NCBI GenBank assembly: GCA_947383645.1
Contig: CANDEH010000004.1
Location: 1-64,000 of the forward strand
Direction of reading: 5' to 3'
Length of the DNA stretch: 64,000 nt
Source of the DNA: an uncultured Clostridia bacterium
GTDB lineage: Bacteria > Bacillota > Clostridia > Oscillospirales > Oscillospiraceae
Part shown: piece by piece, positions 16,744 through 25,516 of the stretch
How positions within the stretch are numbered: the first letter of the stretch is position 1
How the letters are laid out: each line of letters starts with the position of its first letter
The notes under the pieces: model-generated
Told to the model about the DNA's origin: nothing
Seen by the model: only the letters and a program-made list of their open reading frames with translations
Database searches by the model: none
Translations under genes and position numbers: made by a program

Positions 16744-17745
16744 GAGCAGTTCTCTGAAATAGCAATAAGAGAAGAGATATGGTAAAATAGCAGTGGGGAG
16801 AGGAAGATGCTGCATAACGAAGCGGGGAATTTGCTGGTAGAAGCATATGAGAAGACGCACGACGCAAAAGCAGTTGCGTTGGCATACGGGGTATCAGTGC
16901 CAACGGTATACCGGCTGGCAGAACAAAAAGGCAAAACAGGAAGTGTGGATCTGCGCGTAAGTGAACGGGGACGTAAGCGAGTGCTGACGCCGGAAGATTC
17001 AGAAAGAATTGCGAAGGCGACAGACGGTCAGCCGGATATTACACTTTCAGAAATCGTAGAGGAATTGGGCCTGCCGGTTGGAATAGAAACGGTACGACGG
17101 AGAATCCAGGCAATGTGGTATCGGAGAAAAAAGAAGATGGTCCACGCTTCAGAACAGGAGCGTCCCCGATGTGCAGGCCAAGAGAGAACAATGGAGTGGG
17201 TTTGCGAAGAGAACACAGGCTTCCCGTCTGGTTTTCCTGGATGAAAGTGGAGTCAATATCAATATGGCCAGACAGTATGGCCGGGGAAAAGGGGTCCGGC
17301 GGGTGGTAGATCACGCGCCGCTGAATACACCAAAATCCACAACCATTTTGTCCTCAATTCGTCTGGATGGAACAATGGCGTTTACGACGTTTCAGGGTGG
17401 GACGACAACGGACAAATTCCTGAATTATTTGAAAGAGGCTCTGATTCCCACCCTCCGGTCGGGTGATATTGTAGTAATGGACAATCTCAGGACTCACCAC
17501 GTCCAGGCGGTAGGCGAGCTGCTCCGTGATGCCGGAGCGGAGGCCCTTTATCTGCCCGCGTACAGCCCGGACCTAACCCTATTGAAAAACTTTGGTCTAA
17601 GGTAAAAGCCACTTTGAGAAAGCTTCGGGTCCGTTCTCCCGATGCGCTTGATACTGCTATTCAATTTGCCTTTCGCTGTGTCTCCACGCATGATTGTCTT
17701 GGATGGTTTCGACACACTGGTTTTTGCTTATTTTGAGAATTGCTC
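16744..17745 (+). mobile_element. IS630-family (Tc1/mariner type) insertion sequence
   Basis: Terminal inverted repeats GAGCAGTTCTC (16744) and GAGAATTGCTC (ending 17745) are flanked on both sides by TA (16742-16743 and 17746-17747), the target duplication of this superfamily. Length is 1002 bp. It carries one transposase gene broken by two single-base indels. Confidence 0.9.
16807..17730 (+). pseudogene. IS630-family transposase with two frameshifts
   Basis: Segment 1 (from ATG 16807) has the helix-turn-helix (AKAVALAYGVSVPTVYRLAE) and runs to ASEQERP near 17165. There an extra C in a CCCC run shifts the frame. Segment 2 (DVQAKREQW onward) holds the first DDE residues in LVFLDESGVNI and IVVMDNLRTHH and runs to YSPDL near 17572, where an A appears lost (CTAACCC where CTAAACCC is expected). 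Segment 3 restores IEKLW with the third acidic residue and continues to FRHTGFCLF. With the frame restored, all three catalytic residues are present, so decay is recent. Programmed frameshifting is unlikely, as neither site is a slippery heptamer. Confidence 0.85.
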
Positions 17746-17779
17746 TAGGTACATATCTATTTACGAAGGAGGGGTATTT

Positions 17780-18064
17780 GTGTTGACAGATTTGATTCGT
17801 GGGTTCTGTAATGAGCCTGAAAACGATTATAAGGTGTACGAAAATTATTCGGGGTGGATGATGTTTGGACGGAAGACCATTGGCATCATCGTAAGACAAG
17901 ACCAAAATTATTTTGAGATGATGATGAGACTCACCCGCTATCTGGAGTCGAAGGATTTTGAAGATCCGTACATGGAGCTTGAGGGAGTCTCGATTGATGA
18001 TCTTGGCTTGGACGTAATCGTGTACTTCCCCCACATACGGAACTATCAGCCCTTGCAGCCGTAG
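17780..18064 (+). CDS. Hypothetical protein
   Basis: 94 residues, soluble, from GTG 17780 behind GAAGGAGGGG. Upstream in-frame codons back to 17642 belong to the IS630 element read in a wrong frame. Features are a Tyr/Phe-rich middle (ENYSGWMMFGRKTIGIIVRQ), a helix with MMMRLTRYLESK, and LGLDVIVYFPHIRNYQP. It is AT-richer than chromosomal neighbours, like the rest of this region. No family recognised. Confidence 0.55.
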   Translation: MLTDLIRGFCNEPENDYKVYENYSGWMMFGRKTIGIIVRQDQNYFEMMMRLTRYLESKDFEDPYMELEGVSIDDLGLDVIVYFPHIRNYQPLQP

Positions 18065-18246
18065 AAGATAATTTAAGAAGTCCGCTGGAAAGGAATGTGC
18101 GAATTCTCACATTCTTGTCCAGTGGGCTTCGTACTATTCATCTGTTGATTTTGTTCCGTCATATAATCTTCAGTGCTCAGTTGATCGGTCATCTGGCTTA
18201 TGGCCTTGTAAATTTTGTGGTGCAAGCTGCGCAAAAGGAGGTCAAC

Positions 18247-18291
18247 ATGAGTCAGTTTGATTTTACCTGTGTAGGAGGTAGGGCGGCATGA
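18247..18291 (+). CDS. 14-residue leader-type ORF
   Basis: An ATG at 18247 follows a near-perfect AAGGAGG and encodes MSQFDFTCVGGRAA; its TGA overlaps the ATG of the next gene, whose own ribosome site (GTAGGAGGTAGG) lies within this ORF. The geometry suggests a coupled microprotein or leader peptide, though it could be an accident of two nearby ribosome sites. Confidence 0.35.
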   Translation: MSQFDFTCVGGRAA

Positions 18292-18506
18292 TGGACAAGG
18301 CTAAAGCATACGCTCCTAAACGGGGAGGTGTTGTGGTGGAAGATATCGCATATGGATTCAATATCGTTGTACATCATCCCGCGAACACTGCCGAGCTGGA
18401 GCGGCGTGTTGCACAAGCCCATGCCGATGCTATCATCGCCAAAGTGAAGAAGCTGGACTGCTCCGCCCAGCAAAAGAAAAAACTGATCGATGCCATCAAC
18501 GCATAA
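18288..18506 (+). CDS. Hypothetical small protein
   Basis: 72 residues, from ATG 18288 (or 18291) with a strong AGGAGGT upstream. A basic N-terminus (KAKAYAPKRGG), then VVEDIAYGFNIVVHHPA and a long charged helix ending AKVKKLDCSAQQKKKLIDA. Followed by a terminator. Possibly a DNA-associated or regulatory protein of the mobile region; no family recognised. Confidence 0.55.
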   Translation: MMDKAKAYAPKRGGVVVEDIAYGFNIVVHHPANTAELERRVAQAHADAIIAKVKKLDCSAQQKKKLIDAINA

Positions 18507-18512
18507 AAACAG

Positions 18513-18547
18513 TGGGAGCTGGGTTGTCCAGCTCCCATTGCTTTTTT
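18513..18547. terminator. Bidirectional terminator
   Basis: A perfect 10-bp stem TGGGAGCTGG with loop GTTGT ends at 18537, followed by TTGCTTTTTT. On the minus strand a short A-run gives a weak T-tract, and the convergent XRE gene ends at 18546. Confidence 0.85.
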
Positions 18548-18941
18548 ATTGTGATCTGAATATTTTTTCCCAGGTCTGCTTGGTCATGCGCACAGAATTT
18601 GTCTCCCAGTCCCGGACGGTGGTAATCCATACGCCAAATTTGTCTGCAAATTCCCGCCGGGAAAGTCCCATGCGCTCCCGGAGCATCTGGACTTGCTGTC
18701 CCTGGCCTTTGTAGAGGAAGGCATTGAGATATTCCAGGGGGACATCGAACAGCTTGGCCAGGGCGGAGAGCTTGTCCAAGGGGCAGTAATCCCTGACTCC
18801 TGGTGCCTCATAGCCAGCGTATGTGCCTCTGTATAACCCGACATAAACGGCGACTTCCTGTTGTTCCAGTCCATGCACATGGCGGTAATATCGCAGCTTG
18901 TCCGCTGTGGTTATAAGGGCTTCTGGGATAATCTGCACCAT
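18546..18941 (-). CDS. XRE-family helix-turn-helix regulator
   Basis: 131 residues from ATG 18941. Two HTH-like blocks: KLRYYRHVHGLEQQEVAVYV in the N-terminal half, followed by LDKLSALAKLFDVPLEYL, and LRERMGLSRREFADKFGV with TTVRDWE near the C-terminus. Double-HTH proteins of this form are common regulators in clostridial mobile elements. The open frame continues upstream to 19148, but that part overlaps the sigK junction and is not convincing coding, so the native N-terminus may have been longer. Confidence 0.65.
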   Translation of the reverse strand: MVQIIPEALITTADKLRYYRHVHGLEQQEVAVYVGLYRGTYAGYEAPGVRDYCPLDKLSALAKLFDVPLEYLNAFLYKGQGQQVQMLRERMGLSRREFADKFGVWITTVRDWETNSVRMTKQTWEKIFRSQ

Positions 18942-19029
18942 CCGTTCTGTTTCGGCAAAGGTGTGAGCCAGAAGCTGTGGATATAAAGCAGGCCAACAAC
19001 AACCTTGCTGCTGGTGGTATGGCGGCGCA

Positions 19030-19458
19030 TTACATACAGGCCGCAGGCCAAGCGGAACAACGGACGCCACCGAGATGTTTCTTTTGAGAGCGGAGTACCA
19101 ATGTGTGCCATTGTGAGAGGATTGCATTTTCAATGCACCTGGCGGCATAGGTGGCCAAACGAGCCCCCTTTTCCGGGTCGTAGCTGGAGATACCCTTGAT
19201 AAGGCCGATGGTACCGATGGAGATCAAGTCCTCCTGGTCGGCGGTTTGGGTGTAATATTTTTTTATAATGTGCGCCACCAGGCGGAGGTTGCGCTCGATC
19301 AGAACGTTCCGCGCCTCGATGTCCCCCTGGGCGTAGCGGCGGAGGTACTCCCGTTCCTCTGCCGCTGTCAGGGGCTTGGGGAAAGAGTTGAGACTGCCCG
19401 CCAAGTGGAGCGTCAGAAAAAGGCTGCTGCGCAGCAGCACCATAGCGGTTGTAAACAT
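19030..19458 (-). pseudogene. sigK: Sigma-K, N-terminal half, split at the skin site
   Basis: Residues 1-111 are the mother-cell late sporulation sigma factor SigK: a hydrophobic pro-sequence, [38 protein letters not shown] and [17 protein letters not shown], ending TYAARCIEN. Homology stops after the AAT at 19126-19128; the next residues ([11 protein letters not shown]...) are unrelated and run to a stop at 19030. In B. subtilis the skin element interrupts sigK between the codons equivalent to this Glu-Asn. The missing half (region 2.3 onward) is not found in the window. A GAGGTGATG ribosome site precedes the ATG. The fragment cannot act as a sigma factor unless DNA rearrangement restores the gene. 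Confidence 0.88.
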
Positions 19459-19549
19459 GTTGCATCACCTCACCACCTATTCCTATGTGTCGGAAGAATG
19501 TCCCTATACGGCTTTTTCCCGCTCCGCCGCCTTTTTTGTCAAAAGGACG

Positions 19550-21140
<1,591 letters not shown>

Positions 21141-21225
21141 CGCTCTTTTGGCAGGATTTACAGCTTGTTCCTTCCCTTCCCTTCCGGTATACTAAGGGCA
21201 TCCAAAACTGGAAGGAGAGAGCGCT

Positions 21226-22014
21226 ATGAAATGAAGGGATGTTGTCTGTCTGCTGGCGCTGCTGGCGGCGTTTATGTGCACCGGACAGGCTCAGGCGGCG
21301 GAGGCGGAGCTGGAGGGGGAGAGCGTGTCCGCCCGGGTGGAGATTCTGGATGGCACTGCCTACATACCTCTGCGGGACCTCTCTGAGGCCGCCGGGGGGT
21401 GGACGCTTACCTGGGATGAGGCGTCGGAGGCCGCCGCGGCGCGGGGGGAGCACTTCTCCCTCCATGTGCCCACCGACGGGTCCGACCTTCTGGTGGGGGA
21501 CGCGGCCTATGGGGTGGGCGGGGCCTACCTCAAGGGCGGCAGCGTGTATGTGCCTCTCCGGGAGGTGGGGCGGCTGCTGGGCTTTGACGCCCGGTGGCAG
21601 GGGCCGGGGCGGCCCATCGCCCTCCACCGGACGCCGGCGGCGCTTTGCAGCGAGGAGGACTTCTATTGGCTCTGCCGGATTATCAGCGCCGAGAGCCAGG
21701 GGGAGCCCCTGCTGGGCCAGATCGCCGTGGGGACGGTGGTGCTCAACCGGGTGGCCTGTCCCGACTTCCCCGACACGATCACGGAGGTGATCTTTGACGA
21801 GGCCGGCGGGATTCAGTTCGAGCCGGTGGCCAACGGTGCGGTGTACTGGGAGCCCACAGCCCAGAGCGTTTTAGCGGCGGAGCTGGTGCTCGCCGGTGTC
21901 CGGGCCGCCGGGGAGAGCATGTTCTTCTACGCCCCGGCCCTCTCGGAGGGGATCTGGATCAACGAGAACCGGGAACACCTCATTACCATCGGGTGCCACA
22001 GGTTCTACTTGTAA
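21226..22014 (+). pseudogene. SleB-type cell-wall hydrolase with a stop at codon 3
   Basis: A well-placed ribosome site (GGAAGGAGAGAG) and ATG at 21226 begin ATG-AAA-TGA-AGG, and the same frame then reads a signal peptide (RDVVCLLALLAAFMCTG...AQA), a copper-amine-oxidase-like N-terminal domain (AYIPLRDLSEAAGGW) and a hydrolase-2/SleB domain (LCRIISAESQGEPLLGQIAV, VLNRV, FEPVANG, ending HRFYL). Only codon 3 is disrupted; CGA to TGA is the simplest path. Without readthrough, the next start is ATG 21274, which would give a leaderless 246-residue protein unable to be secreted. The family hydrolyses peptidoglycan or spore cortex. Confidence 0.75.
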
Positions 22015-22081
22015 AATGGGCATGGCAGGTCTACAATATAGGTATCCGTTCAACAAGAGATATCTATAGGGAGGACCTGCC

Positions 22082-22879
22082 ATGCTGTTTTCTGACCGTC
22101 ACCGGCAGCACTACGCCCGCAGCGCCCTGCGGGAGGTGATCTGCCAGCTGCGCTTTCCCGCCATCCTCTCCATCGGCGCCAATGAGCCGGCGGCCTTTCA
22201 GGAGGCCGTCCGACACGTCTTCCCCCGGTACGCCAGAAAGGTGGACAACCCGCCGCCCAAGCCGGCGGTGGTGAATGGAACGACCCAGTTAATCCAGCAG
22301 CCGGCGGTGGTCAACTACCACTTTCTCTCCGCCGACAGCCGGTGGAAGCTGAATCTCACCAGTGAGTTCATCTCCCTGTCCACCCTGGCCTACGGCGGGT
22401 GGGAGAGCTTCGGCGGGATGCTGGACCTGCCCCTGGCCCAATTTATCCGCCTCTATCAGCCCGCCTTTTTCCAGCGGATTGGGCTGCGGTATGTGAACCT
22501 GTTCTCCCGCCGGGACCTGGGGCTGGAAGGGACGCCCTGGCGGGATCTGTTCACCGCGCCCTACCTGGGCATTCTGGCGGAGGAGGACGTGGAGGAGGCG
22601 CGGGCGGTGCAGGCCGGGGTCAGCTTTGACCTGCGCCTGGACAGCAGCTGCCGGGCCAAGGTCCACGCCGGGCCGGGGCTGGTAAAGTCCACCCAGCCCG
22701 GGGCGGCGCAGGACAATGAGGTGAAGTTCGTGCTGGACATGGATCTGTCCATGGGCGGGGAGCTGGCCCCCATGCTGGCCGCCGGGGCGCTGGAGACTCT
22801 CCACGGCCACGCAGCGCCGCTGTTTGAGGGGGCGGTTACCGATGCGCTGCGGGAAGCGATGGAGAATATGGAGAATTAG
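22082..22879 (+). CDS. TIGR04255 family protein
   Basis: 265 residues, soluble. The N-terminal ALREVICQLRFPAIL and the later FFQRIGLRYVNLF fit TIGR04255, a family of unknown function scattered in genomic islands and some suspected defence loci. GGGAGG lies upstream of ATG 22082. The last codons are AAT-TAG inside a heptamer array. It converges on the three-gene unknown operon at 22996-24914. Confidence 0.75.
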   Translation: MLFSDRHRQHYARSALREVICQLRFPAILSIGANEPAAFQEAVRHVFPRYARKVDNPPPKPAVVNGTTQLIQQPAVVNYHFLSADSRWKLNLTSEFISLSTLAYGGWESFGGMLDLPLAQFIRLYQPAFFQRIGLRYVNLFSRRDLGLEGTPWRDLFTAPYLGILAEEDVEEARAVQAGVSFDLRLDSSCRAKVHAGPGLVKSTQPGAAQDNEVKFVLDMDLSMGGELAPMLAAGALETLHGHAAPLFEGAVTDALREAMENMEN

Positions 22880-22895
22880 GAATTAGGAATTAATA
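22874..22895 (+). repeat. Half heptamer array at a gene stop
   Basis: AATTAGG-AATTAGG-AATTA at 22874-22892. The preceding gene's Asn and TAG stop codons are inside the first unit. No reverse arm was found in the ~100 bp that follow. Confidence 0.7.
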
Positions 22896-22995
22896 GAGTG
22901 GGGAGTGGATCTGGCTCTATGGACTCGTTTATCTCGCTTACATGGAGGGTCGTACTTCCTATTGTCCGCTATGGGGCAAAGAGATCGACAAGCCG

Positions 22996-23421
22996 TCAAT
23001 CTCCGGGTCTCCTTCCTCTTTTTGATCTGCGGCCTGCATGACAGAGCTGGATTGCCTGTGCACGCATCCGGTCCAGAATTTCTCCCCATCGCTGCCACCG
23101 CTCCTGTTCTGTCTCGCCGTCCAGGTGTTCTAAGGGACAGAAGTCGTACAGACATTTGAAGTGGCAGAGGTACTGCAAAACCATCTTGTCTATCCACGCC
23201 GCGTCCTTCTCCGACAGATGATCCCCGCGCAGCCGTATTTCCGCCTGATCGAGGATCTCTATAATGGAATCCAGATCGGGGCGTCTCTCCCGCAGGATAC
23301 CGGAGACCTTCAGGACCCGCTCCAACAGCTCCCGCTGTGCCAGACCGGTGGGGGGCAGACCTTTTTGTTGTTCGCTCAATCCGGATTTTTCCTCCATTTC
23401 TGTCATTTCTTTTTGCGCCAT
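22996..23421 (-). CDS. Hypothetical protein, third gene of an unknown operon
   Basis: 141 residues from ATG 23421 (or ATG 23397), overlapping the previous gene by 19 bases. Charged, helical and soluble: LAQRELLERVLKVSGILRER, an acidic middle, then AAWIDKMVLQYLCHFKCLYD with two Cys and a very basic tail (GRRSKRGRRPGD). No family recognised. Coupled to the Imm63-like gene, so probably shares its role. Confidence 0.6.
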   Translation of the reverse strand: MAQKEMTEMEEKSGLSEQQKGLPPTGLAQRELLERVLKVSGILRERRPDLDSIIEILDQAEIRLRGDHLSEKDAAWIDKMVLQYLCHFKCLYDFCPLEHLDGETEQERWQRWGEILDRMRAQAIQLCHAGRRSKRGRRPGD

Positions 23422-24029
23422 CTGTTCAGCGCCTTTCGGATTGACCCCGCCGATTCCAGCACCGTTCCCTCCGCCGGCTGCTCCACGCCCTTGGAGTCAA
23501 CCTCTCTTGACGCGCTGATCTCCACAAAACACAGGGTATCCGTGTCATACTGCCAGTGCCTGACCGGAAACCAGCGGTTCATACATCTCTCGTAGTATTC
23601 CACCTGCTGCATCCACCGGTCTTTGGGGAATACGGGGTACAGGATCCGCAGTTCGGTCTCCATCCAATACTTTCTGGTGTCGTAGATGGCGTTGTACCGA
23701 TAGTGCCGGTTTTCCCGGTAGAACCAGACGCCCTGGTCGGCGTGGTCCTGGACGTACCGCCATTTTTTCTCCTCAGAGGCCCTGCTGCGCAGCTCCATCT
23801 TCTGGGCGATCTCCCGGGCTGCCTGCCCAAAGAGCCACAGCTGGAGATCTTCCTCGTCCGCCGCTTCATACAGCAGTCTGTCCGGTCCCCGCTCGCCATA
23901 GGCCCAGAACTGCCGGCCGGAGATATATCCGCCGGAGCGCAGGTCAATGCTCCCGATTACCTCCTCCGGTATGTCCTTTGGCAGCCGCGACCGGATCCAA
24001 CGGGTGTACCGCTCATAATCTACATACAA
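23403..24029 (-). CDS. Imm63-like hypothetical protein
   Basis: 208 residues from TTG 24029 behind GGGGGAGAAA. The central stretch WAYGERGPDRLLYE with DLQLWLFGQAAREIA and KMELRSR resembles the pattern of Immunity protein 63 (ERG, then D..L.YWIF, then YEL..R), a family that protects against polymorphic toxins. The remainder is rich in Trp and Tyr (HWQYDTDTLCFVEI). No toxin gene with a recognisable secretion domain lies nearby. The Imm63 link is a motif-level impression only. Confidence 0.5.
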   Translation of the reverse strand: MYVDYERYTRWIRSRLPKDIPEEVIGSIDLRSGGYISGRQFWAYGERGPDRLLYEAADEEDLQLWLFGQAAREIAQKMELRSRASEEKKWRYVQDHADQGVWFYRENRHYRYNAIYDTRKYWMETELRILYPVFPKDRWMQQVEYYERCMNRWFPVRHWQYDTDTLCFVEISASREVDSKGVEQPAEGTVLESAGSIRKALNRWRKKK

Positions 24030-24044
24030 GATCTGTTTCTCCCC

Positions 24045-24914
24045 CTAGCTGTCAGCGTGATTTTCGCCCGAAATCTCCCGGACAGGGAACACCGGCACCA
24101 GCTTCTTCCTTTTGTCGTAGGGCTCGGAGGCGAGGAAGGGACGGAAGAGAAACCCCCTGCCCAGCTGCGCACGGATCTCCGGGTCTACACTCTCCTCCAA
24201 GTATTCCACCACCTCCGCCCGGAGTTTTGGCGGGATCTCCTCAAACACCGTCCCGGTCAGCTGTACCACAACGGTGTCGCCCACCTCCTCCGTTTTCCAG
24301 CAGGGAGCCTTCAGAAGCGTCTCACGGCCCAGCAAATCCACATAGGGCCGGCCAAAATAGGTGCGCCATTTCAGCGCGGGACAGCGGATGGACAGGTCAT
24401 CCGGGAGCAGCATGTTCTCTGTGGCCGTACAGGGGATGGCGCTGACGTAGTCGTAAAGCTCCGCGTGGGCCGGGGGAAACAGGCGGACCAGATCATCGCA
24501 GAAGCGGACATACCGCGACATCTCCTCCTCACTCCGCCGCAGGAAGCTGCGGGACAGGCTGAGCTGAATCACATTGAACAGCACCCGTTCCGTCCAGTTC
24601 CGCCATGCGATAAAATAGCGGATCTTGCCGGGTCCGCGGCCCCTCATCATAAGCTGCCCCGAGCATGGCAGGTTTTCCAGAGCTTCAGGCGTGCGGCCAT
24701 AGCCGCTCAGCCAGGCGTCAAGGACACTGTCCAGGTGCGTCTCACGGAAAATCTCTCTTGCAGGCTCGCTCCTTCCGTACTGACAGGGCCGATAGGCCGG
24801 ACCGTAGGACAAGACCAGCCGGAGGAAATCCTTAGCGGCCTCCGGATGGTGGAAGGGCTTTGTTGTACGCAGGAGAAAGTCGATCTGCGGCTTGGCCGGA
24901 ATGTGCAGCGGCAT
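24045..24914 (-). CDS. Hypothetical protein, first gene of an unknown operon
   Basis: 289 residues from ATG 24914, with GGAGGGAGG upstream. Soluble and aromatic-rich; distinctive segments are LSYGPAYRPCQYG, WRNWTERVLFNVIQLSLSRS, LKWRTYFGRPYVDLLG and FLFRPFLASEPYDKRKKLVP. The C-terminal beta-rich half (VVVQLTGTVFEEIPP) has the look of immunity-like or phage-neighbourhood proteins, but I recognise no family. The second gene starts 15 bp after its stop. Confidence 0.6.
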   Translation of the reverse strand: MPLHIPAKPQIDFLLRTTKPFHHPEAAKDFLRLVLSYGPAYRPCQYGRSEPAREIFRETHLDSVLDAWLSGYGRTPEALENLPCSGQLMMRGRGPGKIRYFIAWRNWTERVLFNVIQLSLSRSFLRRSEEEMSRYVRFCDDLVRLFPPAHAELYDYVSAIPCTATENMLLPDDLSIRCPALKWRTYFGRPYVDLLGRETLLKAPCWKTEEVGDTVVVQLTGTVFEEIPPKLRAEVVEYLEESVDPEIRAQLGRGFLFRPFLASEPYDKRKKLVPVFPVREISGENHADS

Positions 24915-24965
24915 TGCGTCAACCTCCCTCCGATCATTCCTCCGTCCGGGAGGACTTTATATTTA

Positions 24966-25106
24966 TCAGAGCCTCGACGGGTCGAAGTCCATGCAGTCAA
25001 AGGCGCAGATTGCGTCCCAATCTCTCTGTAAAACGATACCGCCCATCTGAGTTGACCGGTATAGCGCATTCAGTGTGAAATAATTCCACTTGATGCTTCT
25101 GCGCAT
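24966..25106 (-). CDS. Hypothetical microprotein
   Basis: 46 residues from ATG 25106, which has GGAGGCGAAAGCA upstream; an ATG at 25121 would add five residues. Sequence features: basic start MRRSIKWNYF, then TLNALYRSTQMGGIVLQRDW and CAFDCMDFDPSRL. It lies between the unknown operon and a MITE-like element and may be a relic. Confidence 0.3.
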   Translation of the reverse strand: MRRSIKWNYFTLNALYRSTQMGGIVLQRDWDAICAFDCMDFDPSRL

Positions 25107-25169
25107 TGCTTTCGCCTCCATTATAGCTCTGTTTCTCCTGTTCCGCAACCAGAATTGCGCTGCCCCTTT

Positions 25170-25330
25170 TATAGTCAACACACTTGAAAATCGGTAAAGT
25201 TCGGCGGGAAAAATGCGGTGTGGACTGTGGTGGCGTCCTTGGCGGGCGTCAGCCCGCCTGCGTCCTCCGCCTTGCCGCGCCGCATTTTTCCTTGTCTCCT
25301 TTTTACCGATTCTCAAGTGTGCAGACTATA
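25170..25330. mobile_element. 161-bp MITE-like palindromic element
   Basis: Ends TATAGTC...GACTATA, with long imperfect inverted repeats: CACACTTGAAAATCGGTAAA on the left against TTTACCGATTCTCAAGTGTG on the right, and an inner pair GGGAAAAATGCGG / CCGCATTTTTCC. The centre holds a GGCGGGC...GCCCGCC hairpin. The whole unit can fold on itself. It has no coding capacity of its own and is typical in size and build of a non-autonomous element. Confidence 0.7.
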
Positions 25331-25460
25331 CCATCTCTTTCCATGAACGAAATGCAAATGGCTGTGAGTGCGGCCGCCGGAATGTTCCCGGGAATGCAGG
25401 GAGCGTGGGAGGAATATAGATACTCTGTGAGAATTTGGGAGGTTGGACCCACGGCAGGAT

Positions 25461-25510
25461 AGGAAAAAGGACAGCGCTCCGGCAGTCTCTTAAAGGCTGC
25501 CGGAGCGCTG
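25461..25510 (-). terminator. Terminator of the spoIIA operon
   Basis: CAGCGCTCCGGCAG (25472-25485) pairs perfectly with 25497-25510. On the minus strand the stem is followed by TCCTTTTTCCT, just after the sigF stop. Confidence 0.88.
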
Positions 25511-25516
25511 GTTTTC

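Larger units (their letters stand above)
11421..19125. mobile_element. Decayed, composite skin-like mobile region
   Basis: The right edge is defined by the point where sigK homology stops (19125/19126). The left edge is taken after the rpsA terminator and is uncertain. Inside are a truncated large serine recombinase, IS21 and IS630 family elements, a truncated PD-(D/E)XK-type transposase, a HipA-like kinase, a helicase remnant, an XRE regulator and several unknown small genes. A serine recombinase together with a split sigK is the layout of skin elements; the recombinase is cut and the sigK C-terminal half is not in this window, so the element is probably rearranged and inactive. No attachment-site pair could be matched. 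Confidence 0.5.

Noticed and set aside
16744..17745. Programmed frameshifting in the IS630 transposase
   Set aside because: The breaks lie at CCCC and CTAACCC, not at slippery A-rich heptamers, and two opposite shifts would be needed.
21226..21240. UGA as selenocysteine or recoded tryptophan in the cell-wall hydrolase
   Set aside because: It lies at codon 3 of a signal peptide, where neither residue makes sense, and no SECIS-like hairpin follows. TGA is used as a normal stop by many genes here.
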